This document shows positions 28,062 to 35,399 of a DNA stretch of 64,000 bases, piece after piece. The stretch lies in IMG/VR virus record IMGVR_UViG_3300013131_002268, positions 28,510 through 92,509 of that record. One strand, 5' to 3'. A model generated the notes under the pieces. That model saw nothing but the letters and a program-made list of their open reading frames with translations, had not been told where the DNA came from and made no database searches. Both the position numbers and the translations under genes were made by a program. The stretch is from a virus. Within the stretch, counting starts at the first letter, position 1; each line of letters begins with the position of its first letter.

Positions 28062-28095
28062 AATTAATATATCATTTAAATGTAAATATGTTTAA

Positions 28096-28416
28096 TTAGG
28101 CATTTATCTCACCATTTCGCAATTTACTCTTTAACTCTTCACCACTGATACTTCTGGTTCTTCTACCTTTGGCAGAATTGCTATGCTCCCTTCGCATATT
28201 CTCATAATGCTCCTCTCTTGCCCTATTTTCAGTTTTAAGCAAGTGAATCTGATAACGTCTACTGTTTATAGACATATCCATTAAATCCTGACGAGACCAC
28301 CCTATATGCTTTCTACAGATATAAAGTTCCTCTTCCCAATTGGCTCTATAATCAGAGTTCAGGCCAAAAAAAGCTTGACTCAATGGGAAGAAATGTAGAA
28401 ATGGACTCACCCCCAC
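28096..28416 (-). CDS. Second frame of a tail assembly chaperone pair, probably made by frameshift
   Basis: The frame overlaps the 3' end of the 28352-29335 gene by 65 nt, offset by one base. Its only upstream start is GTG at 28416; the next Met is well inside the conserved part (LMDMSINSRRY). In the overlap the upstream gene runs through seven T residues (minus strand, 28372-28366). Slipping +1 (or -2) there joins ESSFF to GLNSDYRANWEEELYICRK, giving a protein of about 412 residues. Paired chaperone products made by frameshifting before the tape measure gene are a general rule in tailed phages. Initiation at GTG is the alternative. Confidence 0.6.
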   Translation of the reverse strand: MGVSPFLHFFPLSQAFFGLNSDYRANWEEELYICRKHIGWSRQDLMDMSINSRRYQIHLLKTENRAREEHYENMRREHSNSAKGRRTRSISGEELKSKLRNGEINA

Positions 28417-29335
28417 TTGTCCGAACTTGTACCTGTAAGTCGATACCTGACTCTATGTTATCTACATACTTTCTAAAGGCTTTTATATCACCTATTCGCA
28501 TATTCTCAATGAACTTCTTTACATTTGAACTATTAAAATCACCATTAATACCAACAATTTGTTTATGTAATGTATAAGTTGAACGGTTATTAACCTCAAC
28601 ACCGTTCTTAGTTTCTTCAGCTAATTTGGCTTCAATCTCATCCTCATCACCAGCTGTTAAAAACTTGAATTTTAACATATCACCACTAACAGGACATTTG
28701 AAATCAAATAAACCATTCTCATCTGGCTCAGCACCCAATGGTTTATACTTCAATTCAGATAAATCAACCTCACCCTCAACAGGTTCATATTTATCATTGT
28801 ATACCGAAACATTATAAATATTACCAAACGCACTGGCCCTTAACCAAATCATCAAAGCGTTTCTATCACCAACATGCAAATCCTTATACTTTAAATTTGG
28901 CTCTAATAAGTTTCTACTTATTAATATTTCCAAGAATTTACCACTCTGAACCAAATTAGGTGACGTTAAAATATTCTCATCAGAACCTGTCATATATGAA
29001 ACCTTAACACTTTCCCGTACACCTTTATATAGTTTACCCTTTGATGGTAATGGAACCAAATCAAATGCCGCATCCCACTTAGGTTCAGCCAATGGATGTA
29101 ATTCCGCTTTTTTGACATTTACATTAACAACCTCTTTTGGTTGCTCAATAACTTTACTTGCTTCCATAGCAGCTTTTCTTGCAGCAACTTCTTCATCAGC
29201 TCTTCTTTTTAACTCCTCAGCCGCCTTTCTTTGTTCCTCTGGTATTTCAAAAACACCAGGTATCCCAGCATCATTAGTTTCACTTGATGCTTTCCCACCA
29301 TTCTGCGGAAAAACATTTGGTTTTGTGTCAGACAT
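28352..29335 (-). CDS. Tail/baseplate assembly protein, T4 gp26-like; zero-frame chaperone product
   Basis: The 327-aa protein has an Ala/Glu/Lys-rich coiled N-terminus (about 30-80). The domain that follows has LVPLPSKGKLYKG, VKVSYMTGSDENILTSPNLV and FKFLTAGDEDEIEAKL, resembling the gp26-type assembly proteins of T4-like phages (LPSKG...Y, then a DE/Ex motif). The frame ends FFWPEL just after a T7 tract. Together with the 28096 frame it fits the two-product tail assembly chaperone layout, separated from the tape measure gene by one gene. Confidence 0.65.
   Translation of the reverse strand: MSDTKPNVFPQNGGKASSETNDAGIPGVFEIPEEQRKAAEELKRRADEEVAARKAAMEASKVIEQPKEVVNVNVKKAELHPLAEPKWDAAFDLVPLPSKGKLYKGVRESVKVSYMTGSDENILTSPNLVQSGKFLEILISRNLLEPNLKYKDLHVGDRNALMIWLRASAFGNIYNVSVYNDKYEPVEGEVDLSELKYKPLGAEPDENGLFDFKCPVSGDMLKFKFLTAGDEDEIEAKLAEETKNGVEVNNRSTYTLHKQIVGINGDFNSSNVKKFIENMRIGDIKAFRKYVDNIESGIDLQVQVRTSGGESISTFLPIESSFFWPEL
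28366..28372 (-). promoter_or_regulatory. T7 slippery tract, candidate +1/-2 frameshift site
   Basis: On the minus strand the upstream frame reads AGC TTT TTT TGG and reaches a TGA five codons after the last TTT. The downstream frame reads GCT TTT TTT GGC. Omitting one T joins them; a -1 slip would give TTG GCC TGA and stop at once. Ribosomal +1 or -2 slippage, or polymerase slippage on the homopolymer, could all produce the fusion. Confidence 0.5.
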
Positions 29336-29345
29336 TATAAAACTT

Positions 29346-29624
29346 TTATTTCTTATTGTTATTTAAAAACTTCATCATCTCATCAAATAAAGCTTTTGGA
29401 ATCTGAATAGTTTCAGTATCGTCAATCTGTTCAATATCCTTTAATTCGTTTAACTTTTTAGGTTCATTATCACCACCGAATTCCTCAAACAAAGCCTTGT
29501 GTATTATTGTCTTGGTTTTTATCGGATTCTTTATATCAGAATACTCAATTAACTTTTTGATATATTCAACATCAAACCTCTCATAGATTTGTTGTTTAGT
29601 CAATAACCTGTAATTTCTATCCAT
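29346..29624 (-). CDS. Small 92-aa phage protein of unknown function
   Basis: The 92-aa protein begins MDRNYRLLTKQQIYERF and is mainly helical and charged, ending ALFDEMMKFLNNNKK. No recognised domain. It lies 10 nt upstream of the 28352-29335 gene and is probably part of the tail-assembly operon. The tail tube gene would be its direct upstream neighbour if the endonuclease insertion at 29749-30642 were removed. Confidence 0.65.
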   Translation of the reverse strand: MDRNYRLLTKQQIYERFDVEYIKKLIEYSDIKNPIKTKTIIHKALFEEFGGDNEPKKLNELKDIEQIDDTETIQIPKALFDEMMKFLNNNKK

Positions 29625-29663
29625 AACTCTTTTACATTAAATACTGGTAATGAAACATTTTTA

Positions 29664-29735
29664 AAAAAAAATGCTCTACCTTCCACAAATTCTAATAACG
29701 AACCTGTAAAAAGTAAAGCAAGTACTGTTTTTGAT
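29664..29735 (-). terminator. Hairpin terminator, right copy of a duplicated element
   Basis: On the minus strand TGCTTTACTTTTTACA (29720-29705) pairs with TGTGGAAGGTAGAGCA (29687-29672) across 16 positions counting G-U pairs, and a run of nine T follows. The upstream arm belongs to a 31-bp sequence (29705-29735) repeated identically at 30685-30715. The element ends the endonuclease transcript and separates it from the tail-assembly genes. Confidence 0.65.
29705..29735. repeat. 31-bp direct repeat flanking the 29749-30642 endonuclease gene (copy 1)
   Basis: Identical to 30685-30715, offset by exactly 980 bp. Each copy includes the 16-nt arm of a terminator hairpin plus ACTGTTTTTGAT. Together they bracket the endonuclease gene. 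Confidence 0.9.
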
Positions 29736-29748
29736 AAGACCTTTTACA

Positions 29749-30642
29749 TTAAGTTAATACAGTCTTCAATATAGACTTAACATTCTTAATGTTATTGTTA
29801 ATGTCCGATTCCCAAAACCTGATTAAAGTAATATTATTTTCATGACACCAGTCATTTTTAATTTTATCTTTTTCTAAATTCTTAAATTGACATTCATATA
29901 ATGGTTCGTTAAAATCAGTATCTGGATTACAATGCCAAAAATCACCATCAACCTCAATTAATGCATTGTTTTTAATAATTTTGAAATCAAAATAAGATTT
30001 AATTGGTCTAACATAATATTGTCTTATATAGTCAACGTTCTCAACTAATCCAACGTCTATTAACATATTATTTATAACTTCTTCCAATTTAGACTTAACA
30101 GTATAATCGTTTTCACGCATCCACAACATACGTCTATTACTTTGTTTTTCTCTTTCTTTTGGGTCAGCCCATCGCTCTTTAGCTACCCTTGATAAATTTT
30201 CTTTATGTTCTTTTGATTTTGGTTTATTGGTCAAAGCTTTAGATATATTCTTACCCCTATCTGGATTTGATAACATCTTTTCAATATTATCCTTAATTCT
30301 AGGGTCATCAATCGTTAAACCTTTATTCCAAACGGTCAATTCTCCAGATTCATACATCTTTTTTTGTGTCTCATGAGATTTTTTAATCGCCTTTGGATTA
30401 TGACCCCAATTGTTATGAACTCTTGATGCATGACCAAGAACGTAATCAACAAAACCCTTACCAAACGACAAAAAACTGGTATTCTCACCACAACCACATT
30501 CACACGTTGGTCTAACACCATTTAACTTATAATCAATATAGGTCTGCTCAGATGATATGTTATGAACCTGAGACCTATGACGTCTTAATGAATCTAAACT
30601 TTTAAAATCTCTATTACAATCTATACAAATAATTTTTTCCAT
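29749..30642 (-). CDS. Homing endonuclease: C2H2 finger, NUMOD-like region, Vsr-like nuclease
   Basis: The 297-aa protein starts with a C2H2 zinc finger (Cys6, Cys9, His22, His27). A CECGCG cluster and NUMOD3-like repeats follow (NPKAIKKSHETQKKMYESGE; SKEHKENLSRVAKERWAD). From about residue 185 a Vsr-like nuclease core runs: YFDFKIIKNNALIEVDGDFWH with candidate Asp, Glu and His, then WCHENNITLIRFWESDI. It is a free-standing selfish gene between the tail tube gene and the 92-aa gene, flanked by duplicated terminator arms. It shares the nuclease type, but not the DNA-binding part, with the nrdA endonuclease. Confidence 0.88.
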   Translation of the reverse strand: MEKIICIDCNRDFKSLDSLRRHRSQVHNISSEQTYIDYKLNGVRPTCECGCGENTSFLSFGKGFVDYVLGHASRVHNNWGHNPKAIKKSHETQKKMYESGELTVWNKGLTIDDPRIKDNIEKMLSNPDRGKNISKALTNKPKSKEHKENLSRVAKERWADPKEREKQSNRRMLWMRENDYTVKSKLEEVINNMLIDVGLVENVDYIRQYYVRPIKSYFDFKIIKNNALIEVDGDFWHCNPDTDFNEPLYECQFKNLEKDKIKNDWCHENNITLIRFWESDINNNIKNVKSILKTVLT

Positions 30643-30654
30643 AATAAAAATGCT

Positions 30655-30715
30655 TTACTCTTTACACAAATATATAAATAAATATGTAAAAAGTAAAGCA
30701 AGTACTGTTTTTGAT
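30655..30715 (-). terminator. Hairpin terminator after the tail tube gene, left copy of a duplicated element
   Basis: On the minus strand TGCTTTACTTTTTACA (30700-30685) pairs with TGTAAAGAGTAAAGCA (30674-30659) with one mismatch, followed by TTTTTATT. It lies between the tail tube stop (30728) and the endonuclease ATG. The first arm is part of the 31-bp repeat also present at 29705-29735. Confidence 0.6.
30685..30715. repeat. 31-bp direct repeat flanking the endonuclease gene (copy 2)
   Basis: Identical to 29705-29735. It ends 12 nt before the stop of the tail tube gene, so an ancestral tube-gene terminator was probably duplicated when the endonuclease gene entered. Confidence 0.9.
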
Positions 30716-30727
30716 GGGGCGATTCTG

Positions 30728-31216
30728 CTAGAACAAAAGTATAGCGCGGTCAAACCTAAGCGTGGCGGTAATTTCAGCAATACCGTCATCATCCATACCT
30801 AAGTCTCCAAAGTTAACAGTTGTTAACATTGTACCTTGAAGTTCCCATTTCTCAACGACAACGCCAGTTGGGTCAAGCATTTCAAGATAAACATCTCTTT
30901 TATATCCAGCGGCATAACCTTGTCTACCAGTAATTGATTCAGAACCTAATCGAACCCACTCCATAATAGCTTGTGCGGTAGATGGACCAATTGCGTCCCT
31001 AAAAGTAACATCAATAGCTTCCCAAGTGAAACGACCCAACACGAAAGTTGATGTGTTCAAAAATGGAATTTCAACGTCAGATTGCGTAATTGTAGGTCTA
31101 GAAGCTGAAGCTAACCACCACTCTTGAATACCCAAATCTGAAGGGAATCTCAAGAGCCACCTATTCTTTCTTTTAGGCTCATACGGTGTGGGCATTTTCA
31201 TTAATAAGTCTGCCAT
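30728..31216 (-). CDS. 19: Tail tube protein, T4 gp19 family
   Basis: The 162-aa protein begins MADLLMKMPTPYEPKRKNRWLL, the typical gp19 opening. Short beta-strand motifs follow, such as FTWEAIDVTFRD and VYLEMLDPTGVVVEKWELQG, and it ends ATLRFDRAILLF. It forms the inner tube through which DNA passes, stacked as hexamers inside the sheath. It lies in T4-like order close to the sheath gene (32130), separated here by an inserted plus-strand gene. A TATTTATA box on its coding strand (31261-31254) lies 37 nt upstream of the ATG. Confidence 0.93.
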   Translation of the reverse strand: MADLLMKMPTPYEPKRKNRWLLRFPSDLGIQEWWLASASRPTITQSDVEIPFLNTSTFVLGRFTWEAIDVTFRDAIGPSTAQAIMEWVRLGSESITGRQGYAAGYKRDVYLEMLDPTGVVVEKWELQGTMLTTVNFGDLGMDDDGIAEITATLRFDRAILLF

Positions 31217-31221
31217 TTTTC

Positions 31222-31251
31222 TTGTTTTTTAAATATTTATTATTATCTTTG
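31222..31251 (+). promoter_or_regulatory. Bacteroidota-type promoter for the inserted 31279 gene
   Basis: TTG (31222-31224), 19 nt, TATCTTTG (31244-31251) fits the host -33/-7 pattern and points into the plus-strand gene at 31279. A phage-late box for the tail tube gene (TATTTATA on the minus strand, 31261-31254) lies only a few bases away on the opposite strand. Confidence 0.55.
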
Positions 31252-31253
31252 TA

Positions 31254-31261
31254 TATAAATA
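31254..31261 (-). promoter_or_regulatory. Late promoter-like box for the tail tube gene
   Basis: The coding strand reads TATTTATA at 31261-31254, 37 nt before the tail tube ATG, in the same arrangement as the sheath gene box at 35084-35077 (40 nt). Confidence 0.5.
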
Positions 31262-31278
31262 GTTAGAAATTAAAAAAA

Positions 31279-32094
31279 ATGATAGACCGTAAAGAAAAAT
31301 TCATAAATAAATGTGAATTAAAATTTAATAATAAATTTGATTATTCAGAAATTGATTATATTGATTCAAAAACCAAAATAAAAATACGTTGTAAAAAACA
31401 TGATTACTCCTTTTACCAAGCACCTTCGGAACATTTAAGAGGTAAAAATGGTTGTATACATTGCAATGGTAAAATTAAGTGGTCTGTTGAGTCATTTATC
31501 AAAAAAGCTAAAGAAGTTCATTCTAATGCTTACAATTACGATAGTATAACTAAAGTCGATACAGTTAATAAACTTAAAATTAATTGTCCAAAACATGGTG
31601 ATTTCTATCAATTATTACATAATCATTTAAATGGTCAAGGGTGTCCGATATGTGGTACACTTAAAACCTCAATCGAAAATCGGTATGATACTGATGGTTT
31701 CGTAAATAAAGCTAAATCAATTCATGGTAATAAATATGATTATTCTAAAGTAGATTATATTGATTCGAAAACTAAGGTTAAAATAATTTGCGAAGAACAT
31801 GGTGAATTTGAACAACAACCATATAATCATTTACGTGGTAAGGGTTGTCCTAAATGTGGTAATAATGAGGTTAAGTTAAAATTAACTTATACTGTTGATG
31901 ATTTTATAGGTAAAGCTAAAGAGGTACATAAAGACAAATATGATTATTCTAAGGTTGACTATAAAGATATTCGAAATAAAGTTTTAATTAACTGTCCGAC
32001 ACATGGTGATTTTGAACAATCACCTTATATACATATAAATGGTCATGGATGTCCTAATTGTGGTACACTTAAATACAAAAAAAGCCTAGAATAA
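31279..32094 (+). CDS. Four-repeat zinc-ribbon DNA-binding protein, likely from a homing element
   Basis: The 271-aa protein is almost entirely four tandem repeats of about 58-65 residues. Each has F-KA-VH-N-YDYS at the start, then C-x2-H, an H in HL-G and C-x2-C (for example CPICG, CPKCG, CPNCG), the ligands for one zinc per repeat. Such repeats are found N-terminal to Vsr-like nucleases in phage homing endonucleases, but here no nuclease follows. It could be a truncated endonuclease, a DNA-binding partner or a regulator. It sits on the opposite strand between tail tube and sheath genes, with its own host-type promoter and a bidirectional terminator. Confidence 0.85.
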   Translation: MIDRKEKFINKCELKFNNKFDYSEIDYIDSKTKIKIRCKKHDYSFYQAPSEHLRGKNGCIHCNGKIKWSVESFIKKAKEVHSNAYNYDSITKVDTVNKLKINCPKHGDFYQLLHNHLNGQGCPICGTLKTSIENRYDTDGFVNKAKSIHGNKYDYSKVDYIDSKTKVKIICEEHGEFEQQPYNHLRGKGCPKCGNNEVKLKLTYTVDDFIGKAKEVHKDKYDYSKVDYKDIRNKVLINCPTHGDFEQSPYIHINGHGCPNCGTLKYKKSLE

Positions 32095-32107
32095 TCTAGG
32101 CTTTTTC
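32080..32107. terminator. Bidirectional hairpin terminator between convergent genes
   Basis: AAAAAGCCTAGA, loop ATAA, TCTAGGCTTTTT forms a strong stem with A- and T-runs on both sides. The stop codon of the 31279 gene (32092-32094) lies in the loop and second arm. It serves both the plus-strand repeat protein and the minus-strand sheath gene. Confidence 0.85.
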
Positions 32108-32129
32108 TTTTTATCATCTTTCTTAATTC

Positions 32130-35036
32130 TTATACATTCTCGAAAGAAGCACCAGTATTAAGGATATTGAATTCGATTGAAATATATTCAAGAGAACGAG
32201 TAGGTTTCAAGAATATCTTACCATTCAATTCATTTCTATCGATAGATTCTGGTGTATCAACAAGAACCACACGGAAATCTGTAAGACCTCTTTCACTTCT
32301 AATGTTATCCAATATTGGGTTAACAAGGGTCAAGAATTGATTTCTAACAACATCATCGTTTTGTTCGAATAGCAATCTGATAGATACAGCAGAAATAAGT
32401 TTTCTTGCTTGAAGAAGAAGTCTTCTAACGTTAACTCTATCAAGTGCAGATTCTCTAACTTGCATTGTTTTGTTACCCCAGATTTTAATACCTTCTGAAG
32501 CGAAAGTTGTAACTGGGTTAACTCTTGCGGCATACAATGTATCTCTTTCATCCAATGTAAGTTTCTTTCTAGCCTTAATTGCATCCACGTTACCTCTTTG
32601 GATACCAGCTACTGCAAACCATGGGAAAGCGATATTATCAGTTAATGCTGTGTTTCTAACAACGTCTCTTGTTGGTGGTAACCAAATATAAACGTTATTT
32701 TCGGTATCATTAACTTGAATCCATGGGAAGTAAGTAGAAGTATAGCTACTATCATACAAACCATCTAAAGTATCTGATACATCTTCAGCTGTAAGAACTT
32801 CACCACCAGCGTCAACGTCTGGTATTGTCATAATATACCATGAGTCAGCTCTATCTTCTTCAATCATTTCGATTGAAGCTTCGATAAGATTACTGTTTTC
32901 AAATCCATCGATACCTGGTGTTGCAAACACATTAATGTTAACAGCTTCAGGGTTTCTGAATGTCCAAATACCTTCTAAGTAAGCGTAGTAATCTGAAGTA
33001 ATACCTAAGTCACCGTTAGAAAGAACTTTATTTTCGAAAGTTTTATCTAAACCTAATTGACCTTTAACACCATTAATAGCGTATGTGTCGGTATTGGTTC
33101 TTCTATCTCTATATACATCCCAACCATCGAAACCACCGTATGGTGCCAATGTAAATTTACGGGCATATATTTTTTCGTAAGCAGTACCTTGAATTCCTAA
33201 ATCAGTTCTGAATGGGCAGCATCCCGTATCGAATAAGAATACTGGTGAATAGGTATCACCTGAACTATTGATAACGATTTCAACACCGTCAATTGTTGCA
33301 CCAGTAGCTGCAAAGTCCATGTGGAAACCTTTTGTAAGGCCAGTCCACATATCGATATCTGGACTATCTGGAATACCTTTATAATCAAAGAAATCAGCGT
33401 CAATACCTTCAGTATTTGAAAGACCTAAGTAATACTTACGTTTGTTTTCAAATTCGCCATAAGTTTGTTTATAAAGGATATTTGGTGCTAATACGTTAGT
33501 ATTTGTTGATTGAGTATAATCTCTGATTGGGAATCCTACGAAACCAGCTGGGAATGCCTCACTAGTATCGTTGGTATCATCAAGTTCAATTAAAATATGA
33601 TTAGATTTTGATGCGTATTCACCATCTAATGTACCAATTCTTTTAGCGATAAAGTTATTAGATTGTGGATTCATTGTCAATCTAGAGAATTTCTCCAATA
33701 CAACTTTATTAGCGTCAGTATCATAGAAAGCTCTAATTTCAATATCAAACTCTCTTTCATCTGGTTTAATATTTGTTATTGATATTTTAATCAATTCGTT
33801 AGCTGAATTACCATCAGAAATTGTCCACATTCTGAACAATCTCAATAGGTTTGTACCACGAAGTTCTGATACAACATATGGTGTAACCGCTGGTTTGTAT
33901 TCTTGTTTATAATCATCAAATGGGTTACCTTGTGAGACTGAGTTAGTGTAATCAACCAATGATACAATATTAATTGCTCTAACTTTATTTTCATTTACGA
34001 ATTTATCAAACATTTTTTGATAAAGTTCTTCAACAAATAAAGCTGGTCTACCATCTTTTTCATTTCTACCTAGTACTTTACCGATATAGTTTCGTTTAGT
34101 TGTATCAAATGAGCATTCATAACTGAAGTTACCCAAAGTTAATGCGTTACCAGTAAGTGAGAAATCACCTAATGGGTCCAATGCTGCGGTTGATGGAGTT
34201 GAACCAAATTCAACAAATGTTACACTTGAGTTAGTGTAACCAGTAACTTCAAATAAGATATTTTCTTGACCATCATATTCGCCTCTTGACCTAAGTAATG
34301 CAACCAATTTATTTTCAACATCAGCATATCCAGTACCTGTGTAAGATATAGTAACACCAGATGTAAAACCAGTGTAAGCTGTTGAACCAGTTGGGTTTGG
34401 TGGTACTGTATTAGTAACGGTAACATTGAATGATACACCACTAAATGTGTTATTACTTTGTGTATTAAGATAAGTGGTATTAACGTTTAGTGTTGTTGTT
34501 GCTGAAGTAGCTGTTGACAAATATGTGGTCAAACTATTCAATTGACCTTCAGCCAATAATGCTGAAATTATCGGGTCATTTACAGCATTGTAAGTAACAG
34601 TTCCAGCACTGCTAACACTATAAGTAATCATTGGGTTACCAGTGTTTCCTGTGTAAGTTGTTGTTGATGCACTTGAAACTGTAGATGGGTCCAATGCAGC
34701 ATCCAAAACAATACCCCAAGCTGGTCCAGCATCATAACCAGAAAAACCTAAGATTCTTGATACGAATAATTGGTTTGATTGTGTTAAATATGATTTTGCA
34801 ATATATGGTAATTCATATTGTGGGTAACCAGAATCTTTAAATTTTGTTGGATTCAATCCACCAAAAAAAGTTGTGAATTCGTCATAGTTTGACACGAAAA
34901 CTGGTTGAAAAGCTGGTCCTTTAGTAGTCTCACCAACAAGACCAAGAGTAGTAACACCAACTTGACGTGTTACGAATGAAAGGTCTTTTTCTGAGGTATA
35001 AACACCTGGACTTACGAATACTCTATCTATAGCCAT
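32130..35036 (-). CDS. 18: Tail sheath protein, T4 gp18 family
   Basis: The 968-aa protein begins MAIDRVFVSPGVYTSEKDLS, the standard sheath opening, with VTTLGLVGETTKGPAF soon after. The conserved C-terminal domain starts near residue 790 (FPWFAVAGIQRGN, KGQ-type region, RLLLQARKLISAVSI) and ends FNILNTGASFENV. At 968 residues it is longer than T4 gp18; the extra length is a Thr/Ser/Gly-rich insertion at about residues 110-300, probably exposed on the sheath surface. It contracts to drive the tube into the host. Confidence 0.94.
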   Translation of the reverse strand: MAIDRVFVSPGVYTSEKDLSFVTRQVGVTTLGLVGETTKGPAFQPVFVSNYDEFTTFFGGLNPTKFKDSGYPQYELPYIAKSYLTQSNQLFVSRILGFSGYDAGPAWGIVLDAALDPSTVSSASTTTYTGNTGNPMITYSVSSAGTVTYNAVNDPIISALLAEGQLNSLTTYLSTATSATTTLNVNTTYLNTQSNNTFSGVSFNVTVTNTVPPNPTGSTAYTGFTSGVTISYTGTGYADVENKLVALLRSRGEYDGQENILFEVTGYTNSSVTFVEFGSTPSTAALDPLGDFSLTGNALTLGNFSYECSFDTTKRNYIGKVLGRNEKDGRPALFVEELYQKMFDKFVNENKVRAINIVSLVDYTNSVSQGNPFDDYKQEYKPAVTPYVVSELRGTNLLRLFRMWTISDGNSANELIKISITNIKPDEREFDIEIRAFYDTDANKVVLEKFSRLTMNPQSNNFIAKRIGTLDGEYASKSNHILIELDDTNDTSEAFPAGFVGFPIRDYTQSTNTNVLAPNILYKQTYGEFENKRKYYLGLSNTEGIDADFFDYKGIPDSPDIDMWTGLTKGFHMDFAATGATIDGVEIVINSSGDTYSPVFLFDTGCCPFRTDLGIQGTAYEKIYARKFTLAPYGGFDGWDVYRDRRTNTDTYAINGVKGQLGLDKTFENKVLSNGDLGITSDYYAYLEGIWTFRNPEAVNINVFATPGIDGFENSNLIEASIEMIEEDRADSWYIMTIPDVDAGGEVLTAEDVSDTLDGLYDSSYTSTYFPWIQVNDTENNVYIWLPPTRDVVRNTALTDNIAFPWFAVAGIQRGNVDAIKARKKLTLDERDTLYAARVNPVTTFASEGIKIWGNKTMQVRESALDRVNVRRLLLQARKLISAVSIRLLFEQNDDVVRNQFLTLVNPILDNIRSERGLTDFRVVLVDTPESIDRNELNGKIFLKPTRSLEYISIEFNILNTGASFENV

Positions 35037-35076
35037 TATTTTTTTTATTTTTTTATTTGATATTATAATACTTTAT

Positions 35077-35084
35077 TATAAATA
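35077..35084 (-). promoter_or_regulatory. Late promoter-like box for the sheath gene
   Basis: The coding strand reads TATTTATA then ATAAAG, 40 nt upstream of the sheath ATG. The rest of the gap 35037-35171 is A/T-rich and shows no gene. Confidence 0.5.
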
Positions 35085-35171
35085 TGAGACAATTGGCAAA
35101 AGATTTATTGAATGTTAAATTCTTCATATATCTTTAATTAGTGTTACAACATATTGAATTGATTGTTGCCA

Positions 35172-35378
35172 TTAATTTAAAGGTTCAATAATTGTACTTA
35201 ACCATTCAATATATTCTATTGGCGCTTCATCATACCAAGTCCATCCTTCATATGGATAAGTGTATGTGTCTTTAAGTTCACGAAGTAATTCCCACGAACC
35301 ATACGGACCTAGTACTGCATTAGGACCAAAAAACCATTGGTCATCTATTAATTTATAAAAACCTGATGTATCTTCCAT
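35172..35378 (-). CDS. Small acidic, tryptophan-rich 68-aa protein
   Basis: The 68-aa protein has unusual composition: six Trp and many Tyr and Glu (LIDDQWFFGPNAVLGP; YPYEGWTWYDEAPIEYIEW). It lies between the sheath gene and the chimeric tail protein gene on the same strand, 21 nt after the latter's 3' end. Candidate roles include a virion accessory protein or a short chaperone; nothing in the sequence decides. Confidence 0.55.
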   Translation of the reverse strand: MEDTSGFYKLIDDQWFFGPNAVLGPYGSWELLRELKDTYTYPYEGWTWYDEAPIEYIEWLSTIIEPLN

Positions 35379-35399
35379 ATTTATAATTTTTTAATTCTA

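Noticed and set aside
29705-30715. 31-bp direct repeats as prophage attachment sites or group I intron ends
   Set aside because: They lie inside a strictly virion operon, contain hairpin terminator arms and bracket one endonuclease gene; no integrase or intron core was seen.
35077-35084. TATAAATA read on the plus strand as a T4-type late promoter
   Set aside because: No plus-strand gene follows; the reverse complement on the minus strand has the right position for the sheath gene, as for most other copies.
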